A DNA stretch of 64,000 bases from an uncultured Clostridium sp. (GCA_902462295.1 CABQAZ010000007.1:1-64000), one strand, 5' to 3'. Positions 1-8,583 are shown, counted from the first letter of the stretch. The notes: generated by a model from the letters alone, not told the origin. Made by a program: numbers and translations.

Positions 1-66
1 ATAAACATATTTATTCTTTTGTTTCTATTTCTAGTTGCACAAAAGTTTCATTTTGCGATATTTTAC

Positions 67-80
67 ACCGTCGCGACGGT
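67..80. other. perfect 14-bp GC-rich palindrome
   Basis: ACCGTCGCGACGGT is a perfect inverted repeat with no loop, standing out in very AT-rich sequence just downstream of the leftmost gene. No T-run follows on either strand, so it does not look like a rho-independent terminator. It could be a protein-binding site or a methylation/restriction site (it contains TCGCGA). The rest of positions 1-104 shows no convincing gene. Confidence 0.6.
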
Positions 81-104
81 CTCTTCTTGATTCACTTTGG
101 AATC

Positions 105-890
105 TTATCTTTTGTTTTGTGGAACTTCATCTTCCTGCAATATGTGTTCCTCGGTAAGAGTCATATGCATTTTTATTTCTCCACCAATTAAATCATCTTT
201 GCATTCTGGATCATCCCCCTCTACCCATATAACAACAGTCCATTTATCAATGTCTCCAACTTTGAAGTTCTCTGATAGTTCTAGCATAACTGTATCATCA
301 TCCTTGAAAGGCACTGTATCTGGTTCAGGTTGCCCTGTAGTTCTGTTGTTTTTTGCATAAGTTACCTTGTTGCCATTTTTGAAGACCATTACTCTAATTG
401 CTTCATCTACATTTTTTACCACATCATCAATTTTTATGGTTGTCCAATAGTTTATTGTATCTTGTCCCATATTCTCCGCATAAAATGTATATGCTATATA
501 GTTTTTACCATTATGAGAGCCTTCGCCTTCATTATCTATATTTTCTGGTAACCAGTTAACTGATATATCTGTAAAAAACTCTATGTCCTTTGACCTTAAA
601 AATGTTCTTGTATATTTATTAGCTTGTTCTTCATATATTACTAATCCACTTTCTCTTCCGTATTCACTATCAAGTGTTACTGTAAAGTTTTCTCCTCTAT
701 AAAATAAGGACAAAATAATATATACATTTATCATAAAAAGTACTATTATTGCTAGTAATATTTTTAGTATTGTTCTTCTAGTCTTTTTTCTTTTTTCTTT
801 TTTTGCTTTTTTCTCTAGCTTTTGACCTGCTGTCATTTCTTCAATTTGTTGTTCCATTGTTTCTTCGTTTTTTTTCTCTTCATTTGCCAT
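105..890 (-). CDS. membrane-anchored SipW/TasA-type surface protein
   Basis: This 261-residue protein has a charged, Lys/Glu-rich cytoplasmic N-terminus (residues 1-41), one transmembrane segment (about 42-62) and an extracellular domain. Near the C-terminus is the signature WVEGDDPEC followed by GGEIKMHM. The exported protein at 58754-59959 carries the matching WLEGQDVDC and GGGIKVNI, so the two look like distant paralogues of the TasA/camelysin-like, SipW-associated group. No clear Ala cleavage site follows the membrane segment, so it may stay anchored. Translation starts at ATG 890 behind AGGTGAG. Unlike the crowded operon upstream it has its own promoter (942-970) with three WalR-type hexamers (981-1008), which suggests control with cell-wall genes. 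The family assignment is by motif only; the function is unknown. Confidence 0.6.
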   Translation of the reverse strand: MANEEKKNEETMEQQIEEMTAGQKLEKKAKKEKRKKTRRTILKILLAIIVLFMINVYIILSLFYRGENFTVTLDSEYGRESGLVIYEEQANKYTRTFLRSKDIEFFTDISVNWLPENIDNEGEGSHNGKNYIAYTFYAENMGQDTINYWTTIKIDDVVKNVDEAIRVMVFKNGNKVTYAKNNRTTGQPEPDTVPFKDDDTVMLELSENFKVGDIDKWTVVIWVEGDDPECKDDLIGGEIKMHMTLTEEHILQEDEVPQNKR

Positions 891-941
891 AATCTCACCT
901 GGTTCTTCAAAAAATATTTTTTTTCAACAATTTCTATTAAC

Positions 942-970
942 ATTATACTTAGTTATTAATTAATTGTCAA
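942..970 (-). promoter_or_regulatory. sigma-A promoter of the 105-890 gene
   Basis: On the minus strand, a consensus TTGACA (965-970) and TATAAT (942-947) are separated by exactly 17 bp. They lie about 50 bp upstream of the start codon. This is the best promoter match in the window. Confidence 0.85.
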
Positions 971-980
971 TAAATTTTGT

Positions 981-1008
981 GTTACATTTTTGTTACAAAA
1001 TTATTACA
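981..1008 (-). promoter_or_regulatory. three phased WalR-type boxes
   Basis: On the minus strand there are three hexamers, TGTAAT, TGTAAC and TGTAAC, each separated by 5 bp (11-bp period). They end 10 bp upstream of the -35 element. The described WalR (YycF) consensus of low-GC Gram-positives is TGTWAH-N5-TGTWAH. Equivalent arrays precede the genes starting at 58533 and 59959. Assignment to WalR is inference from the motif, since no regulator gene is in the window. Confidence 0.6.
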
Positions 1009-1067
1009 TTTTTATTATTTTCTTGTGACATTTATTAAACGGCTATTTTACTGTGTTTAGCCTTATT

Positions 1068-1772
1068 TTACTTATTGCCACGTATCATACTACTTGTTAT
1101 TTTCACATATATTTCCACCGCTTTTTGAGAATCATTTTCTTCATTTTGATAAAAATTATATGCATCTTTTCCAAACTTTGTATCTAATATATCTCTAGCT
1201 TCTTTTTCATTATCATCACTGCCAGCTTCATATGCCCAATTTACATTAAATTTTACAGTTGCATGGGCATCTGGAGTCGTTTCGTCATCAACATATTGCC
1301 CATCTAATCTTGTTTTATCATATGTATAACTAATATTAAAAGGATATTTTGTATCATCTGAAAATATATGTGTTGTATTTCCATCTGTTGTTATTCCATT
1401 TTCTGCTTTAAGCTGTTCTAAAATTTCTTGCCCAAAAACTTTTATAGATATCAATTCATATTTTATACTTGTACTGCTCTTTCCTCTATTATATATACGA
1501 ACAATATCTTCACGATTAGGCATTCCTGGATATAATTCATCTATAGTAAATATTGCTGTTTCATCCAGAATTTCGTTTTCATCTTCATTGACATAATACG
1601 AAACATCCCATGATGTTACTTCTCCTTGTAGCCCTCCGATTTTAACTCCTTCATTTATATTGAACCATGCATAGGTATTTACTATTAATATTACAGAAAA
1701 TGTCAAAACTAGTCTAATTCTAGCCATTATACTTATCTTCTTTGTGCGTCTGAATTCACGTAATATATTCAT
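1068..1772 (-). CDS. SipW-dependent exported protein, TasA/camelysin-like
   Basis: The 234-residue precursor has a basic N-terminus, a hydrophobic segment (about 18-33) and the SipW-type junction NTYAWF. The spacing TYAWF-x10-LQG is the same as in the protein at 58754-59959 (STYAWF-x10-LQG), which makes these two paralogues. The rest is a beta-rich acidic domain without recognised catalytic motifs. SipW-cognate proteins such as TasA and camelysin are processed by SipW and build extracellular fibres or matrix; that role is inferred here. It is the last gene of the operon and lies 40 bp after a SipW gene (1813-2550), its likely processing partner. The start ATG is preceded by GGAGG. Downstream, a weak GGCTA/TAGCC hairpin could end the transcript, but it lacks a clear T-run. 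Confidence 0.7.
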   Translation of the reverse strand: MNILREFRRTKKISIMARIRLVLTFSVILIVNTYAWFNINEGVKIGGLQGEVTSWDVSYYVNEDENEILDETAIFTIDELYPGMPNREDIVRIYNRGKSSTSIKYELISIKVFGQEILEQLKAENGITTDGNTTHIFSDDTKYPFNISYTYDKTRLDGQYVDDETTPDAHATVKFNVNWAYEAGSDDNEKEARDILDTKFGKDAYNFYQNEENDSQKAVEIYVKITSSMIRGNK

Positions 1773-1812
1773 AAATCCTCCATTCTATCTTTTGAATCTT
1801 TAAAATAAGCTT

Positions 1813-2550
1813 TTATTCATCATCATCTTGCTTATCTTCTATATCATCTGTTTCATCTCCAAAATCCTCATCATTTTCTTCATCATTATATTCTTCTTCA
1901 TTTTCTTCTTCATTTTCTGATTCGATATCATCTATATTTTCAATATTTTTTTCATCTTCTTCATAATCTATAGCTTCACCTAACTTTTGTACTTCTTCTT
2001 TTCCAGAAACTTTAAAAGATATAAAGACATTTAATACTAATACAGTAATAATAACAAATAGTGTATATATATTAGTTGCCAATTTATATAATATGGTTAA
2101 TAATCCTGATTTAAATTTAACAATACCATATATTTGGTTGGATTTAATTTGAGGGTCTTCTACACTACTACTATGCAAACCTCTAGCATGAAAATTCAAA
2201 TTACCATTTTCATCTTTATCTATTGCAATAACAGAGTGCATGATTATTTTTCCACTATAATCACCATATGTTCCTAAATAAACGATGTCATCTCCAACTT
2301 TTATATCTTTAGGGTCAATTTCTTTACTTACAACAACTTCTCCAATATCATATTCTGGCTCCATACTTCCAGTAATTACTCTGAATATTCTATATCCACC
2401 AATTGACCTATTACTATCAGTAACTTTTTGTAATATAATTACTGCTGCTAATATTAAGCATAATATGACAATCATTTGATATATTATCCTAAAAACTACT
2501 TTTATTATTTTTTTAGTCATACTGTTTTTTAACTTAATATCCTTTCCCAT
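1813..2550 (-). CDS. SipW-type signal peptidase with acidic tail
   Basis: This is a signal peptidase I of the archaeal/ER/SipW type, which uses a Ser-His pair to cleave signal peptides on the outer face of the membrane. The nucleophile lies in TGSMEPEY (Ser62) and the general base in IMHSVI (His105). A third conserved box reads GLHSSSVEDP, where family members usually have GDNN-like residues. Membrane segments lie at about 24-41 and near 155-180. The last 60 residues are almost entirely Glu, Asp, Asn and Ile, an unusual acidic cytoplasmic tail for this family. It sits between another SipW gene (14 bp upstream) and the exported protein at 1068-1772. The start ATG 2550 follows AGAGG. Confidence 0.85.
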   Translation of the reverse strand: MGKDIKLKNSMTKKIIKVVFRIIYQMIVILCLILAAVIILQKVTDSNRSIGGYRIFRVITGSMEPEYDIGEVVVSKEIDPKDIKVGDDIVYLGTYGDYSGKIIMHSVIAIDKDENGNLNFHARGLHSSSVEDPQIKSNQIYGIVKFKSGLLTILYKLATNIYTLFVIITVLVLNVFISFKVSGKEEVQKLGEAIDYEEDEKNIENIDDIESENEEENEEEYNDEENDEDFGDETDDIEDKQDDDE

Positions 2551-2564
2551 ATTTTTATACCTCT

Positions 2565-3161
2565 TTATACATTGTAATTATCTCTTATTTTCTTTATTTC
2601 GTACTTCTTTCTTTTTATTTTTCTACTATTTTTTTGATTATCCCTCAGACTAGTCAAAACATATACAATAATTATGAAAATTATTATATTAATAAATCCT
2701 CTTACATTTTGTATATAATGAACTATTATTCCTATTTTTCCTATACTAAACAAGACTTTTCCATATACATTTTGTCCTTCAACTAAGTCTTTATCTTGTA
2801 CATCATTATTATCTCCTTTAGTAATATATTTTACTTCTCCTTTATCTTTTGTTATTTCTAGTATTCTGTGTGAAATTGTTCTATCTTCTTGTTTAAATGT
2901 TATAATATCACCTTTTCTTAGTTCTTCTAGTTTACATTTTCTTACAACAACCAAATCATTTTTATAAAAAGTCGGTTCCATACTCTCTGAAACTATATTA
3001 AACATATAAATTCCTAAAATATGAGTATTTTCTTCAAATGATAATATCAAATTAATTATAAAAAGTATTATTAAAATAATAAGTATTATACATCTAATTA
3101 TTTTTTTTGTCATCTTTTTATTTTTAATTTTATTAGAAATTTTTTCTACATCATATTTCAA
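2565..3161 (-). CDS. SipW-type signal peptidase
   Basis: The Ser-His signal peptidase motifs are complete: SESMEPTF holds the nucleophile, SHRIL the His, and TKGDNNDVQD the conserved acidic box. Membrane segments lie near the N-terminus (about 22-40) and near residues 150-168, followed by a basic tail. I place the start at TTG 3161 because AGGTGAGG then sits 3 bp upstream, the same spacing used by the gene starting at 10781. A GTG at 3170 in the same frame would add three residues and is the alternative. It follows the 539-residue helical protein gene and is followed after 14 bp by a second SipW gene. Why two peptidases occur in tandem with one adjacent substrate is not evident from the sequence. 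Confidence 0.8.
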   Translation of the reverse strand: MKYDVEKISNKIKNKKMTKKIIRCIILIILIILFIINLILSFEENTHILGIYMFNIVSESMEPTFYKNDLVVVRKCKLEELRKGDIITFKQEDRTISHRILEITKDKGEVKYITKGDNNDVQDKDLVEGQNVYGKVLFSIGKIGIIVHYIQNVRGFINIIIFIIIVYVLTSLRDNQKNSRKIKRKKYEIKKIRDNYNV

Positions 3162-3197
3162 TGTCCTCACCTACATTATTTTCTTTTGCATAAATCT

Positions 3198-4817
3198 TTA
3201 TTTTTTTAACATTTCTTTAACAGTTGTAATATATTCTAAATCTTCAATAGAAAATTTACTTTTTTGTATATTATTATAATTGTTAATTATTTTAACTTTC
3301 TTTATTAAATCCTCTATATTGTCTTCTTGAAAATTCTCTTTTGAAACTTGCATTCCAAATAATTTATATTTGTCTTTTATTATAACTGCTAAATCTTTTG
3401 TATCACTTATTTTTATGTAGTTAATAACTGTAAAGTTTGAGAAATTAATAAAGTCTCTAATTTTTTTAGCTGTTTCACCAATTTCAGCATCAGTTATTTC
3501 TTCATTTTTCTTTATCATAGCTTTTGCCATAAATCCATAATAATTACTTGCTAGTTTTAATACATCTAGTAATGATGATGTTTCATCAATATTCTGAACT
3601 ATTTTTCTTTTCATAGTTTCCTCATCTAGTTGCATATAAGCTTTTTTTAGTTCCAAAATTAAGTTATTTCTTTGTAAAATTATTGTACTATCTTTCTTGT
3701 CATTTGAATTTTTTCTTCCAAAAAATCCTTTTTGTGGTTTATCTATTTTTGCATTTATTTTAAATATATCTGTAGTTAATTTTTTTATGTTTTCTTTCAT
3801 TAAATCATACTCTGTTTTTTTGACTTTTTTGTTTTTTTCTTCTTCGACTTTTTTTAGTTCTTCTTCTCTAATTTGTAATACTCCATCAACTAAAAATTTG
3901 TATTCAGAATATTTTGAGTATTCACCTAAATTACTATCTAGTTTATCAACATTTTCATCCATTTCTGATTTTTCTTTTTCTGTTAATTCTGAAACCTCTT
4001 TAGAAATTAATTCTAAATATAATTTTTTATAATTATCTTCTTTGTAATCATTTATATTTAATGTTCCTGTATAAAATTTATCAAGAATAATTTTATTATC
4101 TGTATCTTCTATTTCTTTTTTGTGTTTTATTAATTCTGTCTTTTTATTCTCTATTTGTTCAGCAGACATATTAAATTCTTTTAAAACTTCTTCAGATTTA
4201 TTTGAATAAAATTTATCTATTTCACTTTCATATTTATCATATATATACATTATATTTGCATATAAATGTGAAACAACCTCAGAACATTTCCAATATACTT
4301 TTTCAAATGCGTCTTTTACTTTTTCTGAATTTATATTCCCATAATTCGCTTCTTGTAATAAAACTTCCATATATTCTTTTGTATATTCACTTATACAAAA
4401 ATCATTTATGGTTAAATTTATTCCAATACTTTCGAATTGTTTTACACAATCAATTAACTCTTTATTTAATCTTTCTAAATTACTTTTGTAATATCCATTT
4501 ACATTATAAAGTGTTTTATCTAATCCTAATTTTTCAAAAGATGAGCGATTATCTGTATTTTTTACTGCAATATCATATTTTATTATCTCATCTTCTATTT
4601 TGGGAATTTCTTCATTTTCATCAACAGCAGTGAGTTCGTCATATCTTTTTTCAATTTCTTTTAATATTATCTCATTTGCAGATTCATATTTATCTATCAT
4701 TTCCTTTATTGTTTCTAGTAAAGTTTTTATTGCTTTTATTCCATTTCTTGGTAATACTGAGATAACATCTTTGTCTGTAGTGATTTGTTTTTCTACATTT
4801 TCTACTAATTCTTTCAT
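3198..4817 (-). CDS. large helical/coiled-coil cytoplasmic protein
   Basis: I do not recognise a family for this 539-residue protein. It has no signal peptide or membrane segment and is rich in Lys and Glu. Long heptad-like stretches suggest coiled coil at about 185-260 and 300-370. A short Pro/Gly-containing linker (KPQKGFFGRKNSNDKK) separates the coiled-coil part from a helical C-terminal domain of about 160 residues. The start ATG has a strong GGAGG and overlaps the stop of the 45-residue gene upstream by 4 bp, so the two are probably translationally coupled. It lies in the same operon as the McrB-like ATPase and the DUF2357-like protein, so a structural or adaptor role in that complex is possible. 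This is inference from neighbourhood only. Confidence 0.75.
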   Translation of the reverse strand: MKELVENVEKQITTDKDVISVLPRNGIKAIKTLLETIKEMIDKYESANEIILKEIEKRYDELTAVDENEEIPKIEDEIIKYDIAVKNTDNRSSFEKLGLDKTLYNVNGYYKSNLERLNKELIDCVKQFESIGINLTINDFCISEYTKEYMEVLLQEANYGNINSEKVKDAFEKVYWKCSEVVSHLYANIMYIYDKYESEIDKFYSNKSEEVLKEFNMSAEQIENKKTELIKHKKEIEDTDNKIILDKFYTGTLNINDYKEDNYKKLYLELISKEVSELTEKEKSEMDENVDKLDSNLGEYSKYSEYKFLVDGVLQIREEELKKVEEEKNKKVKKTEYDLMKENIKKLTTDIFKINAKIDKPQKGFFGRKNSNDKKDSTIILQRNNLILELKKAYMQLDEETMKRKIVQNIDETSSLLDVLKLASNYYGFMAKAMIKKNEEITDAEIGETAKKIRDFINFSNFTVINYIKISDTKDLAVIIKDKYKLFGMQVSKENFQEDNIEDLIKKVKIINNYNNIQKSKFSIEDLEYITTVKEMLKK

Positions 4818-4951
4818 GAATTTTCCTCCTCTAATTTTTTAACTGTTTCATATTCACTATTTAAAAACTTCAAAAAACTTTCTACTTGTTTTTGTACATC
4901 TAATAATTCTTTATTTTCTAATTTTGATGCTTTTATATTTTTTATTTCCAC
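4814..4951 (-). CDS. small 45-residue helical protein
   Basis: This short gene fills most of the gap between the exported protein at 4998-5657 and the 539-residue protein. It starts at GTG 4951 with GAGGTGAG four bases upstream. It encodes 45 residues, nearly all helix-forming (Lys, Glu, Leu, Val), and ends in a TGA that overlaps the next ATG by 4 bp. The good ribosome-binding site and the ATGA coupling support a real gene. It has no membrane segment or signal peptide. The heptad-like pattern suggests it may pair with the helical protein encoded immediately downstream. Confidence 0.7.
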   Translation of the reverse strand: MEIKNIKASKLENKELLDVQKQVESFLKFLNSEYETVKKLEEENS

Positions 4952-4997
4952 AAAACTCACCTCTTATATAATTTTTATAATTTGTTATTAATATATT

Positions 4998-5657
4998 TTA
5001 AGTCGTTTCTTCTGTTGGAGCAATATATTGTGTAAATTTTAGATTTGCTTTATATTTTAATGCTGTGTGTAAATCTTCTTCATCTCCATTTGTTATTGAC
5101 TCTCCTCTGAACTGCGTATCAGCTAAATTATCCATTGTACTTCCATTTCCATCATTCCATCTAAACAAAATTCTTATTTCCTTTTTTCTTTCTCTATTAC
5201 TATTAAGCTCTGTTGTTGGGTCTATTACTCCTTTTATTTCTGTAGTTTCTGTCACTGTTGATTCATCACCATCAACAACTTCATAACCATATATTTCAAA
5301 ATCATCTAATGGTGTTTCATTTAATTGTTCTATCGTAAATTCATATTCAAATGCTAAATCTACATAAGTATAATCAATTAACATTTCAAAATATCCTTTT
5401 CTACCTGGAACTAAGGTATTATTACTATTCATGTGTTCATCTTCAATAATTATTGGTTGCATAACTTCACTTAATGTTTCACTTTCATGAATATTATGTG
5501 AATTGACATTAATTAACCATCTTTTGATATTTGTTTGATATGTAGTATCAACTTTTTCAAAATATTTTGCATATGTTTTCTGTATAGAGAACACTGTAAT
5601 TATTAATGATATTATACACAATATTTGTAATAATCTTAATTTTGTTTTTTTACTCAT
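4998..5657 (-). CDS. SipW-dependent exported protein
   Basis: The 219-residue precursor has a basic start, a hydrophobic stretch (about 8-25) and the junction KTYAKYFEKVD, the Ala-then-aromatic pattern of SipW-cognate signal peptides. The mature part is predicted beta-rich, with LVPGRKGYFEMLID resembling the P-G-x(2-3)-F strand seen in the substrate at 11282-11917 (APGTQACFEIIID). No catalytic motif is seen. Its ATG overlaps the stop of the SipW gene upstream (ATGA), so substrate and peptidase are probably made together. The mature chain contains no cysteine. Role as a fibre or matrix subunit is inferred from the TasA/camelysin analogy. Confidence 0.7.
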   Translation of the reverse strand: MSKKTKLRLLQILCIISLIITVFSIQKTYAKYFEKVDTTYQTNIKRWLINVNSHNIHESETLSEVMQPIIIEDEHMNSNNTLVPGRKGYFEMLIDYTYVDLAFEYEFTIEQLNETPLDDFEIYGYEVVDGDESTVTETTEIKGVIDPTTELNSNRERKKEIRILFRWNDGNGSTMDNLADTQFRGESITNGDEEDLHTALKYKANLKFTQYIAPTEETT

Positions 5658-6265
5658 CTGTTTTCCCTTTCAACATTTTCATCATACTTTCCTTTAAAAA
5701 CTCTAAAGAATATATATATAGTTAATGGTAATATTCCACAGAAGTAAAATATATATTTGTTATTTAATAATTTGCATATTAATGACAATATCCACATTTT
5801 AGATTGAACAACTCCATTTATTTGTTCTCCATATAATACAGGGTCTTCTAAATTATTTGCAATACCTTGTGTATGGAATACTCTTTTTCCATCTACTTCT
5901 TCTATGTCTATTACTCTGTGAGTTATTAACATTCCTCTTACAGAACCCTCTAATCCTTGATATGTTACATCATCACCAACTTTTATCTTATCTGGATTTT
6001 TTTCTTTTACTAAGATTACATCTCCTATTTGATATTTAGGTATCATACTTCCTGTTTGTACTCTAAACAATCTATATCCCAAAAAAGATTCTTTATTGTT
6101 TGTAACTTTTTGGACTATTATTATTATAGATAACAATATTATTATTACTGTTAGTATTTTAACTAATATATTCCATATTGTCTTTATACATTTAAGACCT
6201 GATATTTTTCTTTCTCTTTTACTGCCTTTTGTGTTTTCTTTTACTTCTTCTTCTTGTTTTTTCAT
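5654..6265 (-). CDS. SipW-type signal peptidase
   Basis: This 203-residue protein keeps the Ser-His signal peptidase motifs: TGSMIPKY (Ser73), THRVI (His116) and GIANNLEDP for the acidic box. The N-terminal 30 residues are strongly charged and lie before the first membrane segment (about 35-51). A second segment lies near residues 172-190. It starts immediately after the stop of the DUF2357-like gene and overlaps the exported-protein gene downstream by 4 bp, so it is placed as the dedicated peptidase of that substrate. The start ATG 6265 follows GAGG. Confidence 0.85.
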   Translation of the reverse strand: MKKQEEEVKENTKGSKRERKISGLKCIKTIWNILVKILTVIIILLSIIIIVQKVTNNKESFLGYRLFRVQTGSMIPKYQIGDVILVKEKNPDKIKVGDDVTYQGLEGSVRGMLITHRVIDIEEVDGKRVFHTQGIANNLEDPVLYGEQINGVVQSKMWILSLICKLLNNKYIFYFCGILPLTIYIFFRVFKGKYDENVERENR

Positions 6266-7387
6266 TTATTTTAACCTCACTTCTTTTGCTTGTGACATAT
6301 ACTTATCTATTCTATCTTTAAATCTATCTTCTATAGGTTTTAAAGAAATTAATTTTCTAGTCTTCATAACTACCAATTTATCCATAATCATCTGTTTTAT
6401 TTCTTTATCAGATAAATCTGGATTAAGTTCTATGATTTTTTCAATCATTGCGTCTGTTAATTCTTTTCGAGTATTTTTATCTTCTATGGCACTTTTCTTT
6501 TGACCTTTTAATTGTTCTTGTACATTATTACTTTTAAAAATTAAATGCATTAAATAAACATCTTCGTCTACAAGAGTTTTAGTTATACCTTTTTCTTCAT
6601 ATTCTTTATTAAGTTTTGTAGATTTATCTTTTATTTCCATCTGCTCACTTAAATAATTCCATAACTTAACTGCATATTGAAAGTTTACATTTTTTAATAA
6701 TACATTTGTCATTTTTAAAGGTGCTTTTACTAGTATAATTCTTTTAGAATCTAGTATTTGATATAGTTCTGTTGATTTTAACATTTTTAAAGATTTTCTT
6801 ATATTTTGTATTCTTTCTGCTGTTTTATCTGATTTTTTTAAACTTGTTGTTGCTTCTGTAGCATAACTTAAATTTACTTTTACTTTTTCCTTTTTAAGCT
6901 TAATTTCTGCTTGATAATCAGCCTTTTGTGCATTTTTTCCTTTGTATTCACTTTCTTGGTCTTTTTCACGCAAATACATATAGTCTTCTATTAACTTTAT
7001 TAAACTATATAAAAATCTGTTTTCATAATTAATAAAAGTTTCCTCTTTGTATGCATTCAATATCTTTTTAGGAATAACTTCACCTGTTTTTTGATTATAT
7101 CTATCAACAAAGTTAACATTTTTAGATAAATGCTTTACACTCTCTACTGTTACTTTTTTTATTAATTCTATTTTTATAATTTCTTCTTCTGTAACAATAT
7201 TTTTGATTCCTTTTATTAAAGCTTTTTCAATATATGGAATTGAAAATTCAAGCATGTCTATCCATTCATCATTTTCAACAATTTGACTTTTACTTACATC
7301 CATCATTAATTTTGAATCAACTTTACTAAGAAATTCATTTGATTTTCCAGCATCTAAAGTTGCTAATTTTGTAATATTTAAGTCCAT
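6266..7387 (-). CDS. DUF2357-like protein, McrC-type partner without nuclease
   Basis: This 373-residue cytoplasmic protein is mostly helical. The segment ETFINYENRFLYSLIKLIED (residues 116-135) matches the ENRF-type core motif of DUF2357 proteins, which are often encoded beside McrB-family ATPases and in restriction systems carry a PD-(D/E)XK nuclease. I see no such nuclease motif here; the C-terminal third is Lys/Glu-rich helix. It follows the McrB-like ATPase gene by 47 bp and directly abuts a SipW gene. The likely role is a non-nucleolytic regulator or adaptor of the ATPase ring, inferred from the McrB-McrC relationship. The family assignment rests on one motif plus context. ATG 7387 has GAGG upstream. 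Confidence 0.55.
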   Translation of the reverse strand: MDLNITKLATLDAGKSNEFLSKVDSKLMMDVSKSQIVENDEWIDMLEFSIPYIEKALIKGIKNIVTEEEIIKIELIKKVTVESVKHLSKNVNFVDRYNQKTGEVIPKKILNAYKEETFINYENRFLYSLIKLIEDYMYLREKDQESEYKGKNAQKADYQAEIKLKKEKVKVNLSYATEATTSLKKSDKTAERIQNIRKSLKMLKSTELYQILDSKRIILVKAPLKMTNVLLKNVNFQYAVKLWNYLSEQMEIKDKSTKLNKEYEEKGITKTLVDEDVYLMHLIFKSNNVQEQLKGQKKSAIEDKNTRKELTDAMIEKIIELNPDLSDKEIKQMIMDKLVVMKTRKLISLKPIEDRFKDRIDKYMSQAKEVRLK

Positions 7388-7434
7388 TTTTCCTCTTTCC
7401 TTCCATTTAAAAAGGTCTCCCTTTTTTATGTTTT

Positions 7435-8583
7435 CTAAGACATCTTCTTAAGTCTTAATAGAAATTCTATACATTCAGCCATTTTACCTTTACCAAAGTT
7501 CTTGTCCAAAAAGTCTATATATCCATCAATTTCATCTCTAATTAATGCTAAGTTTAATCCCTCAAATTTTCTTAAAACCTTTTTAGCCATGAAATAATCT
7601 ACTGCTTCTGTTTCGTCTCCTCCGCATGCAACATATACTGGTACGAATTTTCTCATATGTTTTACAATACGGTTACCAAATGCAACCCTGAAGTGTTTGA
7701 TTGTATAGTTATCCATGTCATCTATTTTCTTTAATGTAGCTGGTGAAATAGCATAATCTACCATTGCTTTTTCAAATTGTCCATTTAAGTATGAATAATT
7801 TACATCTATTGCATCAACTTCATCTGGTTCAAATGCTACACCTTTTTCGTTGATATCTATAGGCATCGCTCTATCATATACTTTATCTGTTACCATGAAT
7901 GTAGAGTCGTCGTTGTTGATTGTTCCTATGTACCAAGCATTTGGTGGAATTTGTAATTTTCCTCTTATTAATTTCTTTGGGTCTGATGGCCATGAACTTT
8001 GTACAACTTCAATTTTCCAATCTTTTGTACTGTGCATTTCTAGGATTGATAACATTTCTGCAAAATAGTACTCAACACGCGCTAAGTTCATCTCGTCCAA
8101 TATTACTGTAAATATTTCATCCATATATCCAGCTTCATATAAGTATGCTAAGAAGTCTGTTTCATTGAATTTTTTCGTGAATTCGTTTAAGTATCCAAAT
8201 ATATCTGTTCTGTCCCTCCATGACGGTTGTACAGAAGCAACACATGATGGGTGTTTTACGAAATTTCCCCATGCTAATGATATAGATGTTTTACCTGTAC
8301 CAGATATACCTTGTAAAATTACTAGTTTTGTTGATGCTATTGCTGATACGAATAGTCTTATCATTTTTTCACTATAATATAGTTTTAGTTTACTTGCAGC
8401 AAAATTTCTAAACATATAACAAAATTCTGGTAATGTAAATGAGTTGTGATAATCTTTTTGTTTGTATTTTGCATATTCTTGGTCTATTAGTGTTAGTTTT
8501 GAGAATCTGCTTTGTGTATTTGGGTCAACTTGTTCCTCATTGCTGTCTCCTCCAGAAGCTCCTCCAGCACCGCCTCCGGCCAC
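7435..8583 (-). CDS. McrB-family AAA+ ATPase
   Basis: Numbered from GTG 8583, this 382-residue protein has Walker A GISGTGKTS (92-100), the McrB-type segment PSWRDRTDIFGYLN (120-133) and Walker B VILDEMNLARVEYYF (160-174). Sensor 1 is IGTINNDDSTF (219-229), with a likely arginine finger at Arg238 (KVYDRAM). There is no DNA-binding or nuclease domain. The first 13 residues are Gly-rich and continue, in another frame, the Gly-rich tail of the membrane protein at 8537-9106. One base fewer around 8580 would fuse the two into a membrane-tethered ATPase of about 570 residues. As written, GTG translation would rely on GGAGG formed by glycine codons of the overlapping gene. It is the probable motor of the locus, acting with the DUF2357-like protein. 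Confidence 0.85.
   Translation of the reverse strand: MAGGGAGGASGGDSNEEQVDPNTQSRFSKLTLIDQEYAKYKQKDYHNSFTLPEFCYMFRNFAASKLKLYYSEKMIRLFVSAIASTKLVILQGISGTGKTSISLAWGNFVKHPSCVASVQPSWRDRTDIFGYLNEFTKKFNETDFLAYLYEAGYMDEIFTVILDEMNLARVEYYFAEMLSILEMHSTKDWKIEVVQSSWPSDPKKLIRGKLQIPPNAWYIGTINNDDSTFMVTDKVYDRAMPIDINEKGVAFEPDEVDAIDVNYSYLNGQFEKAMVDYAISPATLKKIDDMDNYTIKHFRVAFGNRIVKHMRKFVPVYVACGGDETEAVDYFMAKKVLRKFEGLNLALIRDEIDGYIDFLDKNFGKGKMAECIEFLLRLKKMS

Noticed and set aside
1021..1067. Terminator after the 1068-1772 gene
   Set aside because: A GGCTA/TAGCC stem exists, but the loop is long and no T-run follows, so I did not list it as a terminator.
6266..8583. A McrBC-type restriction system
   Set aside because: The ATPase fits McrB and the neighbour fits DUF2357, but there is no DNA-recognition domain and no PD-(D/E)XK nuclease motif, and the genes lie inside a secretion/surface operon.
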